Assembly: GCA_963699225.1 (NCBI GenBank)
Contig: OY969423.1
Location: 496,001 to 560,000, forward strand
DNA from: VRUE01 sp963699225
GTDB lineage: Bacteria > Actinomycetota > Thermoleophilia > Solirubrobacterales > 70-9
DNA length: 64,000 nucleotides
Reading direction: 5' to 3'
The notes under the pieces are model-generated. The model did no database searches. It was not told the DNA's origin and saw only the letters and a program-made list of their open reading frames with translations. Below, one piece after another: positions 7,868 through 16,346 of the stretch. The position numbers and the translations under genes were made by a program. Position 1 is the stretch's first letter. Every line of letters begins with the position of its first letter.

Positions 7868-9178
7868 ATGCAGCGGTCTAGAAACGGGCGGCAGGTGGAA
7901 ACGCGCAACGGCATGGGGGGCGCCGGCGTCTCGAACCCGCGGGCCCGCCAGCGGGCGCTGGCGATCGGCATCACCAGCGGCCGCGAGGAAGGCGATCCGC
8001 TTGCCGAGCTGAAGGAGCTGCTGCGCACGGCGGGCGTCGCCACGGCCGGCGAGGCGGTGCAGCAGCGCGAGAAGCCCGACCCCGACCGCTACGTCGGCCG
8101 CGGCAAGCTGACCGAGCTGAAGGCCGAGATCGAGGCCTGCGACGCGAACGTGGTCGCCGTTGACGACGAGTTGGCACCGCGCCAGGAGCGCAACCTCGAG
8201 GCCGCCCTCGGGGTGCCGGTGATCGACCGCACCGCGGTGATCCTCGACATCTTCGCCGACCACGCCCACTCGGCCGAGGGCAAGCTGCAGGTCGAGCTGG
8301 CCCAGCTCGAGTACAACCTCGCCCGCATGCGGGGGCTCTGGACCCACCTCGAGCGGCTCGGCGGCGGGATCGGCACGAGGGGCCCGGGCGAGAGCCAGAT
8401 CGAGACCGATCGCCGCCTCGCCCGCGACCGCATCGCGGCGCTGCGTCGCCGCCTCGGCCGGCTGGAACGCAACCGCGGCGTGATGAGGGCGCGCCGCGAA
8501 CGCTCCTCGCTGCCGCGGGTCGCCCTGGCCGGCTACACCAATGCCGGCAAGTCAACTTTGCTCAATGCTCTCACCGGTGCCGAGGTCGGGGTCGGCGACC
8601 GGCTCTTCCACACGCTTGACCCGACCACGCGGAGTCTCGAGCTCTCCGGCCGCGACTACCTGCTCACCGACACCGTCGGCTTCATCGAGAAGCTGCCCCA
8701 CCAGTTGGTTGAGGCCTTCAAGGCGACGCTCGAGGAGACCGTGCTCGCCGATCTGATCCTCCACGTGGTCGACGCGGCAGCGCCCGAGGAACGCCAGGTG
8801 GTGGACATGCAGGCGGTCGACGAGGTGCTGGAGGAGATCGGCGCCGGCGAAAAGCCCCGCCTGCTCGTGCTCAACAAGGCGGACCTGCTCGACGATGACG
8901 AGCGGGCCGAGGTGTTGTTGCGCCATCCCGGTGCGGTGCTGGTCTCGGCGCTTTCCGATATGGGTCTCGACCGTCTGCGCGAGGACGTCGAGGCGGCCTT
9001 CGAGGACACCCTTGTCGAGGTCGAGCTATTGATTCCTTACGCCGAGGGCGGGCGCCTGCACGAGCTGCACGAGATCGCCGGTGACCTCGAGCGAACCGAG
9101 CGCGAGGACGGGGTCCTCGTCCGCGCCAAGGTCCCGGTCTCCGAGCTGCACCGTTTTGACGATCTCGCCGTCGTCTAG
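7868..9178 (+). CDS. hflX: Ribosome-associated GTPase HflX
   Basis: GTPase that rescues stalled or heat-damaged 70S ribosomes. The N-terminal HflX domain ends in the glycine-rich TRGPGESQIETDRR motif; the G domain shows G1 GYTNAGKST, G3 DTVGFIEKLP and G4 NKADL, followed by a C-terminal domain of about 50 residues. Length 436 is normal. The ATG at 7868 is preferred because TACAAT stands 8 nt upstream and the divergent epimerase begins at 7833; ATG 7913 is an alternative. It stands downstream of miaB, miaA and dapF, a neighbourhood seen in many actinobacteria. Confidence 0.94.
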   Translation: MQRSRNGRQVETRNGMGGAGVSNPRARQRALAIGITSGREEGDPLAELKELLRTAGVATAGEAVQQREKPDPDRYVGRGKLTELKAEIEACDANVVAVDDELAPRQERNLEAALGVPVIDRTAVILDIFADHAHSAEGKLQVELAQLEYNLARMRGLWTHLERLGGGIGTRGPGESQIETDRRLARDRIAALRRRLGRLERNRGVMRARRERSSLPRVALAGYTNAGKSTLLNALTGAEVGVGDRLFHTLDPTTRSLELSGRDYLLTDTVGFIEKLPHQLVEAFKATLEETVLADLILHVVDAAAPEERQVVDMQAVDEVLEEIGAGEKPRLLVLNKADLLDDDERAEVLLRHPGAVLVSALSDMGLDRLREDVEAAFEDTLVEVELLIPYAEGGRLHELHEIAGDLERTEREDGVLVRAKVPVSELHRFDDLAVV

Positions 9179-9189
9179 GGTTGCGCCCC

Positions 9190-9621
9190 GTGAAGCTGCC
9201 GATCGCGAGACTGAACGATGAGGCCGTGCTGCCCAGCCGCGCCCACGAGGGCGACGCCGGGCTCGACCTCTACGCCTGCGAGGCCGCCCACATCGGGCCG
9301 GGGGAGCGCTGGAGTATCGGCACCGGGATCGCGGTCGAGATCCCCGACGGGCACGCCGGACTCGTATTGCCGCGCTCCGGCCTGGCCAAGCGCCACGGCA
9401 TCAGCCTGGTCAACAGCCCCGGCCTAATCGACTCGGGCTACCGCGGCGAGATCCGGGTCCTCTTGCTCAATACCGACCCGGCGGAGGTCTTCCGGGTTGC
9501 CCCCGGTGACCGCATCGCCCAGCTGGTGATCAGCCCGATCGCCCTGGCCGAGCCGGTCGAGTCCGAGTCCCTCGCCGACTCCGCCCGCGGCGACGGCGGC
9601 TTCGGCTCCAGCGGCCGCTAG
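9190..9621 (+). CDS. dut: Deoxyuridine triphosphatase (dUTPase)
   Basis: Hydrolyses dUTP to dUMP and pyrophosphate, protecting DNA from uracil and feeding dTMP synthesis. All five trimeric dUTPase motifs can be read in order: AGLDLYA, LPRSGLAKRHGI, GLIDSGYRGEI, GDRIAQLVI, and the C-terminal RGDGGFGSSGR arm that closes over the active site. The 143 residues are typical. Start GTG 9190 is chosen over TTG 9181 because TAGGGT, whose TAG is the hflX stop, precedes it by 8 nt. Confidence 0.95.
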   Translation: MKLPIARLNDEAVLPSRAHEGDAGLDLYACEAAHIGPGERWSIGTGIAVEIPDGHAGLVLPRSGLAKRHGISLVNSPGLIDSGYRGEIRVLLLNTDPAEVFRVAPGDRIAQLVISPIALAEPVESESLADSARGDGGFGSSGR

Positions 9622-9702
9622 CCAACTCGTCCCCGGGGTCGAGCAGATATTCGTGACCTGAATCGTCGCGAACCCTTTTCCGAGTTCGTACAAGAACAAG
9701 GT

Positions 9703-10293
9703 ATGAGTGCCAACCCAATCGACGGCGAGGTGATCACCGCGTCGCTCGCCGAGCCGAGCGCTTTCGGCGTCATCTTCGAGCGCCACTTCCCGGCGATCCA
9801 CGGCTACCTGCGCCGGCGCCTCGATCGTCAGCTCGCCGACGAGCTCGCCTCTCAGACCTTCCTCGTCGCCTTCGATCGTCGCGCTGGCTTTGATCCTCGT
9901 CGAGCCGATTCCCGCCCGTGGCTCTTCGGTATCGCCACCAACTTGGCCCACAATCACCGGCGGCGCGAGATCCGGGAGCTCGCCGCGATCGCGGCGCTGA
10001 CGCCGGACCCCGTGATCGGGATCGACGGCGTGGAGTCGCGGATCGACGCCGAACGGATGCGCGGTCTGCTCGCCCAAGCCCTTGCCGACCTTCCCTCGGG
10101 GGAGGCCGACGTGCTGCTGCTGCTTGTTTGGGCCGAACTTGATCAATCCGAGATCGCCGACGCGCTCTCGATCCCCGTCGGCACGGTGAAGTCACGCCTC
10201 GCGCGTGCCCGCGGGCGCCTGCAGGCCAGCCTCGGGCTGGCGCTGCCAAGCGCACCCACCCCGCGCCAAGCTCGACTACCCGGAGGTAAGTGA
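9703..10293 (+). CDS. ECF-type RNA polymerase sigma-70 factor
   Basis: Sigma factor of 196 residues with region 2 (FERHFPAIHGYLRRR through SRPWLFGIATNLAHNHRRRE, which binds and melts the -10 element) and region 4 (LPSGEADVLLLLVWAELDQ, then IPVGTVKSRLARAR as the recognition helix). There is no region 1 or 3, which defines the ECF group. It overlaps the start of a single-pass membrane protein gene, the usual place for a regulator or target of an ECF factor. The signal is unknown. Upstream bases 9622-9702 show no convincing promoter hexamers, and only a weak AGG precedes the ATG. Confidence 0.9.
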   Translation: MSANPIDGEVITASLAEPSAFGVIFERHFPAIHGYLRRRLDRQLADELASQTFLVAFDRRAGFDPRRADSRPWLFGIATNLAHNHRRREIRELAAIAALTPDPVIGIDGVESRIDAERMRGLLAQALADLPSGEADVLLLLVWAELDQSEIADALSIPVGTVKSRLARARGRLQASLGLALPSAPTPRQARLPGGK

Positions 10294-11432
10294 TGGATGA
10301 CCTGACCCTGCTCCGCAATTTCCGCGCCGAGTGCGCCGATGGCGACCCCCGGCCTCGTGCCGCGGCCTGGCGGGCGCTCGAGGCCAAGTTTGCGCTCGCC
10401 TCTGTGCCGGCTGCGAATCCGGCCCGATCGCGCCGAGGTCTCCTAGTCCTGGCCGGGAGTGGAGCGATCGCGGCTGTCGTTGCCGCCATCCTCATCCTCA
10501 GTTCCGCTCGCACCGCCCAACCAGCGGTTGCCGAGGTCCTGCACCAGACGGCCGCAGTTGCCGCTACTGGCGAAGGCGCGCCGGCGTTGCGCGCCGGGCC
10601 CGGTCAGTACTACTTCACCGAGAGGAAGGAACTCGAATTCAAAGGCTGGTACCCCGGCAGCTATGAAGTCCCCGAGGGGCGAGCCACTCGGCCTGGCGGC
10701 TTCTCGGCCCTCGTTCCGTCTGAAAGCGAGTGGTGGATCTCCCCGGAAGGCGGTGGTCGCACCCGCCAGACGATCGGCACGCCTAAGTTCCTTTCGAGCG
10801 CCGAACAGAGCCGTTGGGAGGGGGCGGGGTCGCCTCTTCCGAGCGCCTTCGAACCCGCCCGTCAGGCAGAACTTCAACGTCTGGCAAGCGGATCGGGTGA
10901 GCGGTTTCTGGAAATGCGCCGCGGAGTCCTCGATGTCGAACACCCCAAGCCGAGCGGTGCGACAAATCCCGAACTCGCTTACCCCGACCTCTCTAGCGTC
11001 CCGACGGACCCTGCGGAACTGCGTCTCGCGATCCAAAACCACCAGGTTCCAGGGGTCTCAGACGAGCCGGGCGGGCCGCTGGGCGCCCAGGAAACAATCG
11101 AAGACCTCGGCGGGCTCCTCAGTCATCCGAACGCGTCCCCGGCGCTGCGGGCAGCGGCGTTCAACGCCCTGGCCGAACTGCCGGGAGTAGAGCTCAAGCG
11201 CGATGTCACAGACCTCGCAGGACGCGCCGGCGACGCGATCGGCTACTCGCAGGGGAATGGTTTTCGGATCGAACTGATCTTCGACCCGCAGACCTCGACG
11301 TTCCTCGGTGAACGCGTCGTGCTTGCCGACCCCGAACAGGATCCTGCGGAGTGGAAGGGCTATGAAGCCGGCCTCACGATCCGCGACATCGCCTACCTGC
11401 AATCAAAAGTCGTCAATTCCACGCGTGACTGA
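10293..11432 (+). CDS. Single-pass membrane protein paired with ECF sigma factor (CU044_5270-like)
   Basis: A protein of 379 residues with a cytoplasmic N-terminus of about 50 residues, one transmembrane helix near residues 52-72 (LLVLAGSGAIAAVVAAIL) and a large outside domain. The ectodomain resembles the CU044_5270 family often encoded after ECF sigma factors in actinobacteria. The N-terminal part has no HxxxCxxC zinc motif of classical ZAS anti-sigma factors, so an anti-sigma role is only inferred from position. GGAGG at 10282-10286 lies 6 nt before the ATG at 10293, making ATG the better start than GTG at 10290; the A of the sigma gene's TGA is shared with it. Its 3' end abuts gatD on the other strand. 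Confidence 0.7.
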   Translation: MDDLTLLRNFRAECADGDPRPRAAAWRALEAKFALASVPAANPARSRRGLLVLAGSGAIAAVVAAILILSSARTAQPAVAEVLHQTAAVAATGEGAPALRAGPGQYYFTERKELEFKGWYPGSYEVPEGRATRPGGFSALVPSESEWWISPEGGGRTRQTIGTPKFLSSAEQSRWEGAGSPLPSAFEPARQAELQRLASGSGERFLEMRRGVLDVEHPKPSGATNPELAYPDLSSVPTDPAELRLAIQNHQVPGVSDEPGGPLGAQETIEDLGGLLSHPNASPALRAAAFNALAELPGVELKRDVTDLAGRAGDAIGYSQGNGFRIELIFDPQTSTFLGERVVLADPEQDPAEWKGYEAGLTIRDIAYLQSKVVNSTRD

Positions 11433-12167
11433 CTAGGCGAGCGCCGCGCGCCGGGCCGACTCGTGCGCGGCGCGCTCGAGGCCGTCTTCGAGCGGCGTGA
11501 GCTCGGGGCGCTCGCCGTAGCGGCGCTCGAGGGCAAGCGCGATCAGGTGGTCGGCCAGCCAAGCGTTCTTGGGCAGCAGCGGGCCGTGCAGATAGGTGCC
11601 GATCAGGTTGTTGTGACGCACGCCCTCGAAACCGTCCTCGCCGTTGTTGCCGAACCCATTCAGCACCTTGCCCAGTGGCCTGGTTGCGCCGCCGAGGTGG
11701 GTGCGGCCGCCGTGGTTCTCGAAGCCGGCGACGACCTGCGGTCCATCGCCAAGATCGACCTCGATCGCGACGTTGCCGATCAGGCGCGGCCCCGGGCTGC
11801 GAACCGTCTCCAGCTCGACCAGGCCAAGGCCCGGCAGGCTCTCCTCATCAAGCTGGTAGCTATTGCCGAGCAGCTGGTAACCGCCGCAGACGGCGAGCAC
11901 GACGGCGCCGTCCTCGGTCGCCGCCGCCATCGCGGCTTGCTTGCTCTCGACCATGTCGGCGGCCACCGCGCGCTGATCGCGGTCCTGGCCACCGCCGAGG
12001 TAGATCAAGTCGTGCAGGGCAGGGTCGAACTCCTCGCCGGGGCCGGCACTGGCGTAGGCGCAATCGATGCCGCGCCACTCGCAGCGCCGCTGCAGGAAGA
12101 GCACGTTGCCGCGATCGGCGTAGATGTTCATCTGCTCGGGATAGAGAGCGAGGAAGCGCAGCTCCAT
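11433..12167 (-). CDS. gatD: Lipid II isoglutaminyl synthase glutaminase subunit GatD
   Basis: Class I glutamine amidotransferase (CobB/CobQ-like) of 244 residues. With MurT it amidates the alpha-carboxyl of D-glutamate in lipid II. The nucleophile is Cys94 in VLAVCGGYQLLG and the catalytic histidine is His194 in IGTYLHGPLLPKN. The ATG at 12167 fits the family start (MELRFLALYPEQMNIY); a longer reading up to 12545 is antisense noise. The start overlaps the stop of a methyltransferase gene as ATGA, and that gene overlaps murT the same way, so the three are surely co-transcribed. In most actinobacteria murT and gatD are directly adjacent. Confidence 0.93.
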   Translation of the reverse strand: MELRFLALYPEQMNIYADRGNVLFLQRRCEWRGIDCAYASAGPGEEFDPALHDLIYLGGGQDRDQRAVAADMVESKQAAMAAATEDGAVVLAVCGGYQLLGNSYQLDEESLPGLGLVELETVRSPGPRLIGNVAIEVDLGDGPQVVAGFENHGGRTHLGGATRPLGKVLNGFGNNGEDGFEGVRHNNLIGTYLHGPLLPKNAWLADHLIALALERRYGERPELTPLEDGLERAAHESARRAALA

Positions 12168-12895
12168 CAGGCTTCCTTCTCGAAGAGGACGACGGTGGAG
12201 CCAACGTGGGCTTCGGTCGCCGGTATCTGGCGGCGTCCGCTCGGCCGCAGGCCAGCAGCGCGGCCCTCTGCTTCGAGCGTCTCGGCCGAGAGCATCGCCA
12301 GCTCGATCTCGTTCAGCTCCTCGCTCATGTTGCCGTCGGGGTCGACTGTTTGGCGCAGTCGACGCAGCAGGATCACCTCCGGCAGAGCCACTGGCTCGAG
12401 CGGCAGGCTCGAGTAGATCCAGCCTTCGATCTCGCGCACGTCGGGTAGCGGCGGTGCGCTCGTGCCGGGGGGTGGCAGCTCGGGCATCGCCTCGACGATT
12501 GCGAAGGCGGCGCGGGCACCCGGCAGCATGCTCCTGACAACGCAAGAGAGGCAGGCGACGCGCTCCTGGGTGTCGCTGAGCAGCTGGATCAGCTGCATCG
12601 GCGCGATCACCAGGCTGAACTTGGTCGCCATCGGTTCAAAGGCGCGGACATCCTCCTGCTCGGCGTCGGCGGTCGTCCCGTGCCCCCTTTCCCAGATCGC
12701 CTCGACCAGCTTCCTGTCGTTGTCGAGCCCGATCACGAGCAGGCCGGTCTTCTCGGCCAGACGAAGGGTCACCCGACCGGCGCCACAGCCAAGCTCCATG
12801 ATCGGCCTGTCCGTCTGCCCGGCGAGCTCCTCCCAGAGGGGGAAGTCGGCGCTGTAGCCGCCGCACTCGACTTCGTGCCAAATCAGGTTGTTCAT
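12167..12895 (-). CDS. SAM-dependent methyltransferase between murT and gatD
   Basis: Class I methyltransferase of 242 residues. Motif I is ELGCGAGRVTLRLA near residue 34, followed by VIGLDNDRKLVEA for the acidic SAM-ribose contact. A long C-terminal half after residue 130 carries the substrate specificity and matches nothing I recognise. ATGA overlaps at both ends tie it translationally to murT (upstream) and gatD (downstream). That location suggests action on the same metabolite as MurT-GatD, a cell-wall precursor, or simply operon hitch-hiking. There is no signal peptide or membrane segment, so it works in the cytoplasm. Confidence 0.8.
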   Translation of the reverse strand: MNNLIWHEVECGGYSADFPLWEELAGQTDRPIMELGCGAGRVTLRLAEKTGLLVIGLDNDRKLVEAIWERGHGTTADAEQEDVRAFEPMATKFSLVIAPMQLIQLLSDTQERVACLSCVVRSMLPGARAAFAIVEAMPELPPPGTSAPPLPDVREIEGWIYSSLPLEPVALPEVILLRRLRQTVDPDGNMSEELNEIELAMLSAETLEAEGRAAGLRPSGRRQIPATEAHVGSTVVLFEKEA

Positions 12896-14262
12896 CGCCA
12901 GAACTCCTTGGCGAGGCCACGGTCCGCAAGCAGCTTGCGCAGCTCGAGCAGCGCCGTGTAGGTAGGCAGGGCGAAGAGGCGCTTCGGGGTCTCGGAGAGC
13001 GCGCGATCGAGCGAGCCCTCGATCTCCGGCACGACCTCGATCGAGCGCTCGGGCCAGCCGGCGTACTTCAGTCTCAGGGCCATCTCCGGCGCCCGTGTGC
13101 CGGCGCAGACGACGCGCCGCACGCCGCCGGCGAGCAGCTCGAAGTCGGCATCCCAGATCCAGGAGACGTCGCGTCCGTCGGCGATCCTGTCGTTGAGCCC
13201 GAGCCAGAGGTCGAGCTTCTCCTCGCCGGCCTCGAGCATCAGGGTTCGCAAGACCTCGTTGGCGCCGGCGGGGTTCTTGATCAGCAGAATCGAGAGCTGA
13301 GAGGAGTCGATGGCGATCGTCTCGACCCGGCCGAAGGCGGCTCGCATCGTCTGCAGCGAGTCGGCAATCGTCCCCGGTGCCACGCCGAGCTCGAGCGCCG
13401 CGGTGACCGCGGCAAGCGCGTTGTAGACGTTGTAGAGACCGGGCAGCGGCAGCGACAGCTCGAGCTCTCCCTGGGGCGTGCGCAGGCTCACCAGTGAGCC
13501 CGACATCCCGCGCAGCTCGATTGCGGTCGCGGCAACGTCGGGCCGCGGCCGCGTGGCGCCACAGTTGGGGCACGAGTAGTGGCCGAGGTGGCCGACGAAG
13601 GCGCGCTCATAGGCGTAGGGGTGGCCACAGCGGCGGCAGTGCTTGGCGTCGAAGGCATGTTGCAGCTCGGGCAGGGCCTGGGTGGCGTCGTCGATGCCGA
13701 AATAGATGACGCCCGCCCGAGCCTCGCCGCCCTCATCGCGGCCGAGATCGGCGATTGCCGGGTCGTCTGCGTTGAGCGCGAAGCGGCCGCGGCCCACGCG
13801 CGCGGCGACCGTTTTGCCCCATTCCGCCGCCAGCGTCTCCATCTCGCCGTAGCGGTCGAGCTGATCGCGAAAGAGGTTGCCGAGCACGATCAACGAGGGC
13901 TCGAGCTGGGTCGCCACCTTGGGCAACCAGGCCTCATCGACCTCGAACAGCCCTTCGGTTCCCCGCTGCTCGAGCAGCGCCGTGGCGACGCCCCAGGTCA
14001 TGTTGGAACCGGCCCGGTTGTGGACCGGGTGACGACCGTCGGCTTCGAGCACGGCGGCAATCATCCCCGCGGTCGTCGTCTTGCCGTTGGTGGCGCTGAT
14101 CAGCGTCGAGCCGCGATCGAGCCGCTTGCCGAGCCTGGCGATCGCGTCGGGCGCCATGCGCAACAGCATCCGGCCCGGCAGGGTGGTCCCGCCGCCCCGT
14201 CCACTCGCACGACTGGCGGCGCCGACCGCGCGTGCCGCGGTGAGCTTTGGGCCGAAAAGCAC
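12892..14262 (-). CDS. murT: Lipid II isoglutaminyl synthase ligase subunit MurT
   Basis: Mur ligase family protein of 456 residues. The ATP loop is SATNGKTTTAGM, followed by the central NRAGSNMTWGVA and VLGNLFRDQLDRYGE motifs. The MurT-specific four-cysteine zinc ribbon is visible as CRRCGHPY and SCPNCG near residues 210-235. The C-terminal DUF1727-type domain activates the glutamate carboxylate as acyl phosphate and receives ammonia from GatD. GTG start at 14262 directly follows the stop of the lipid kinase gene with no gap. The presence of the MurT/GatD pair supports a Gram-positive envelope with amidated peptidoglycan. Confidence 0.94.
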   Translation of the reverse strand: MLFGPKLTAARAVGAASRASGRGGGTTLPGRMLLRMAPDAIARLGKRLDRGSTLISATNGKTTTAGMIAAVLEADGRHPVHNRAGSNMTWGVATALLEQRGTEGLFEVDEAWLPKVATQLEPSLIVLGNLFRDQLDRYGEMETLAAEWGKTVAARVGRGRFALNADDPAIADLGRDEGGEARAGVIYFGIDDATQALPELQHAFDAKHCRRCGHPYAYERAFVGHLGHYSCPNCGATRPRPDVAATAIELRGMSGSLVSLRTPQGELELSLPLPGLYNVYNALAAVTAALELGVAPGTIADSLQTMRAAFGRVETIAIDSSQLSILLIKNPAGANEVLRTLMLEAGEEKLDLWLGLNDRIADGRDVSWIWDADFELLAGGVRRVVCAGTRAPEMALRLKYAGWPERSIEVVPEIEGSLDRALSETPKRLFALPTYTALLELRKLLADRGLAKEFWR

Positions 14263-15159
14263 TCAGGCCTCTGCGGCGGCTGGCGCGAGCACGCTGAGCG
14301 CGCGAGGCAGGACACGAACCGAGACCGGAAGCTCGGTCAGGTGCTCACCATCCGCGTAGACGGGGAAGGGGCGGCTCGCCGTGATTTCCACCCGGGAGGC
14401 ACGAAACATGCTCACCTGCTCGTCGTCGATGTGAGTGCCGTTGAACACCTTGCGCAGGTTAGCCACGAAGCGCAGCTTGCCGACCTCGCCAACCGTGATC
14501 ACGTCGAGCAGTCCGTCATCCAGCTCCGCCTGCGGCGCGATCCGCATGCCACCGCCAAAAGTGCTGTTGTTGGCAACCGAGATCGAGTAGCCGCTGGTCC
14601 GGATCCGCTCGCTCTCGCTGCGGATCGTGAACCGCGCGGGCTTCCAGGTGAGCAGGGTGCGGAAGAGCGAGTACACGTAGACCAGGTTGCTGCGAACGAT
14701 CGTGACTTCGTTCGCCAGGCGGTTGCATTCGGAGTCGAAGCCGACGCTGACGATGCCGAGGAAGCGCTTGCCGTTGGCCTCGCCGACGTCGATGCGGCGA
14801 CTCTCGCCGGTGCTGAGTACCGCCACGGCGGCGGCCGGGTCATCGGGGATGCCGAGCACCCGGGCCAGGTCATTGCCGCGGCCGCCGGGAATGATGCCAA
14901 GCGGCGTCTCCGCTCCCGCCATCGCGCCACCGACCGCGCCGAGGAGACCGTCGCCGCTGATCACGACCGGGACCTCGTTGGCCTCGACCGCCCGCAGGGC
15001 CCTCTCGACTCCGTCCTCGAGTCCGCGGGTGCGCTCAACCCGGAAGGGAATCCGGCGCTGATCGAGCTGCTGCTCGATCAGTGGCAGCAGCTTCATAGCT
15101 CGCCCGTGCGCCGAGGCTGGATTGACCAGCAAGGTGAACGGCATTCCCTCGATCTCCAT
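14263..15159 (-). CDS. Diacylglycerol kinase-family lipid kinase
   Basis: DAGK catalytic-domain protein of 298 residues, similar to DgkB/YegS. Visible are LLVNPASAHGRA at the N-terminus, the nucleotide-binding VVISGDGLLGAVGG (usually GGDGT) and IPGGRGNDLARVLG, and the late GLLDVITV motif with acidic residues. Such enzymes phosphorylate diacylglycerol or related lipids at the inner membrane face, recycling lipid carriers to phosphatidate. TAGGCT stands 9 nt before the ATG at 15159, its TAG being the stop codon of the upstream small methyltransferase, so the murT-gatD operon probably has an entry point here. Confidence 0.88.
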   Translation of the reverse strand: MEIEGMPFTLLVNPASAHGRAMKLLPLIEQQLDQRRIPFRVERTRGLEDGVERALRAVEANEVPVVISGDGLLGAVGGAMAGAETPLGIIPGGRGNDLARVLGIPDDPAAAVAVLSTGESRRIDVGEANGKRFLGIVSVGFDSECNRLANEVTIVRSNLVYVYSLFRTLLTWKPARFTIRSESERIRTSGYSISVANNSTFGGGMRIAPQAELDDGLLDVITVGEVGKLRFVANLRKVFNGTHIDDEQVSMFRASRVEITASRPFPVYADGEHLTELPVSVRVLPRALSVLAPAAAEA

Positions 15160-15171
15160 CCGCGTCGCAGC

Positions 15172-15594
15172 CTAAATGCCGGCCGCAGGAAGACGTCTCT
15201 GCCACAGCCGCTGCCGGACACCGCCCAGCCAGCCAGCAGGTGGGGAGGAGGCGAGGATCAGCTGTGCCTCGGGGTGCATGACCCGGGCGATCTCGCTTGG
15301 CGCTGGGCGACCTTCGAAAATCACAACCAGGTCGAAGAACTCATCGGGAAAGGGCAGCCGGCGGGGACTGGACTGCTTGAAGGCGACGCGGCCCTCTGGG
15401 TCGAGGCCGACCCGCGCGCTCGCAGCCCGCACCCGCTCGGCCGAGGGATCGACGCCGCGCACCCGTGCCGAGGGGAACTCACGAGCGAGGAAGAGGACGG
15501 GCTCACCATCACCGCAGCCGCAGACCAACGCCCGCTCGGGCGTGGGAACGTCGAGCACCGCGGTGGCGAGTTGGGTTAGGGCGGGATCGGGCAC
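15172..15594 (-). CDS. Small class I SAM methyltransferase-like protein
   Basis: 140 residues forming only a core methyltransferase fold: motif I is ALVCGCGDGEPVLFLA, the acidic residue is in VRGVDPSAERV, and the later strand LPFPDEFFDLVVIFEG is the usual motif after the SAM site. It is well below the usual 200 or more residues, so catalytic function is uncertain; it may be a degenerate or accessory member. GTG start at 15594. It heads the minus-strand run that continues into the lipid kinase, murT and gatD and is divergent from the cyclophilin gene. Confidence 0.7.
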   Translation of the reverse strand: MPDPALTQLATAVLDVPTPERALVCGCGDGEPVLFLAREFPSARVRGVDPSAERVRAASARVGLDPEGRVAFKQSSPRRLPFPDEFFDLVVIFEGRPAPSEIARVMHPEAQLILASSPPAGWLGGVRQRLWQRRLPAAGI

Positions 15595-15650
15595 GGCGCG
15601 ATGATCGCAACTGTCGCAGCGGCGCCCCGATCCTCTAGGCTTCCCCGCCG

Positions 15651-16328
15651 ATGGAGCAGGGAACCGATCGTCGTCTGTTCATCCTCGCCGGCTTCGCGGT
15701 CGTGGCGGTCATCGTCATCGGGGCGATCCTGATCAGCCGCAGTGGCGGCAGCGACGACTCCTCGACCACGGCCAGCTCCGGCGGCTGCAAGGAAGTCGAA
15801 GCGCCGGCACCGAAGAAAGTCAGCCTCAAGGCACCGCCCCAGACTGTGAAGAACGGCGAAAAGCTGACCGCCGTCGTTGAAACGAGCTGCGGCAGCTTCG
15901 ATATCGCGCTCGACTCGAGCAGGGCGCCGAAGACGGTCAACTCCTTCGCCTACCTGAGCGACGAAGGCTTCTACGACGACCTCGACTTCCATCGGATCGC
16001 CCCAGGCTTTGTGATCCAGGGTGGCGACCCGCTTGGCACCGGCCTCGGCGGACCCGGCTACACCGTGGTCGAGAAACCACCGGCAAACCTTGCCTACACA
16101 AAGGGAACCGTTGCGATGGCAAAGAGCTCATCCGAGCCACCGGGAAGCTCGGGCAGCCAGTTCTTCGTGGTCACCGGCGCCGATGCCGGCCTGCCGCCGG
16201 AATACGCTCTGGTCGGCAAGGTCGACAAAGGCATGGACGTCGTCACCCGCATCGGCAAGCTGGGCACGCCGGAAGAAAAACCCAAACAGACGGTGCTGAT
16301 CGAAAAGATCACCATCGAAAAAGGCTGA
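15651..16328 (+). CDS. Membrane-anchored cyclophilin-type peptidyl-prolyl isomerase
   Basis: 225 residues: an N-terminal signal-anchor (residues 9-29), a Ser/Thr-rich linker of about 45 residues, then a cyclophilin domain with FHRIAPGFVIQGGDP and SSGSQFFVV active-site motifs. It would catalyse prolyl cis-trans isomerisation of exported proteins on the outer face of the membrane. It heads a plus-strand series with peroxiredoxin, hydrolase, VKOR and DsbA genes, consistent with exported-protein folding. TAGGCT lies 9 nt before the ATG. Lys and Glu codons are mostly AAA and GAA, unlike cytoplasmic neighbours. Confidence 0.92.
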   Translation: MEQGTDRRLFILAGFAVVAVIVIGAILISRSGGSDDSSTTASSGGCKEVEAPAPKKVSLKAPPQTVKNGEKLTAVVETSCGSFDIALDSSRAPKTVNSFAYLSDEGFYDDLDFHRIAPGFVIQGGDPLGTGLGGPGYTVVEKPPANLAYTKGTVAMAKSSSEPPGSSGSQFFVVTGADAGLPPEYALVGKVDKGMDVVTRIGKLGTPEEKPKQTVLIEKITIEKG

Positions 16329-16334
16329 CTGCAC

Positions 16335-16340
16335 TAGTCT
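16335..16340 (+). promoter_or_regulatory. -10 element TAGTCT, leaderless bcp
   Basis: TAGTCT, then GAGCCG, then the ATG at 16347: a 6 nt spacer with no Shine-Dalgarno sequence, as in other probable leaderless genes of this window. Confidence 0.55.
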
Positions 16341-16346
16341 GAGCCG

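Noticed and set aside
7834..8043. N-terminal extension of the epimerase
   Set aside because: Would run through the hflX start region on the other strand; the Rossmann motif immediately follows GTG 7833.
12896..13573. Upstream extension of the murT-gatD methyltransferase frame
   Set aside because: Same strand but out of frame within murT; Arg/Ala-rich without structure, while ATG 12895 overlaps the murT stop exactly.
13579..15579. Long plus-strand open frame of 666 codons
   Set aside because: It lies antisense to murT and the lipid kinase, both with clear motifs; high GC makes long antisense frames common, and its residue composition shows no domain.
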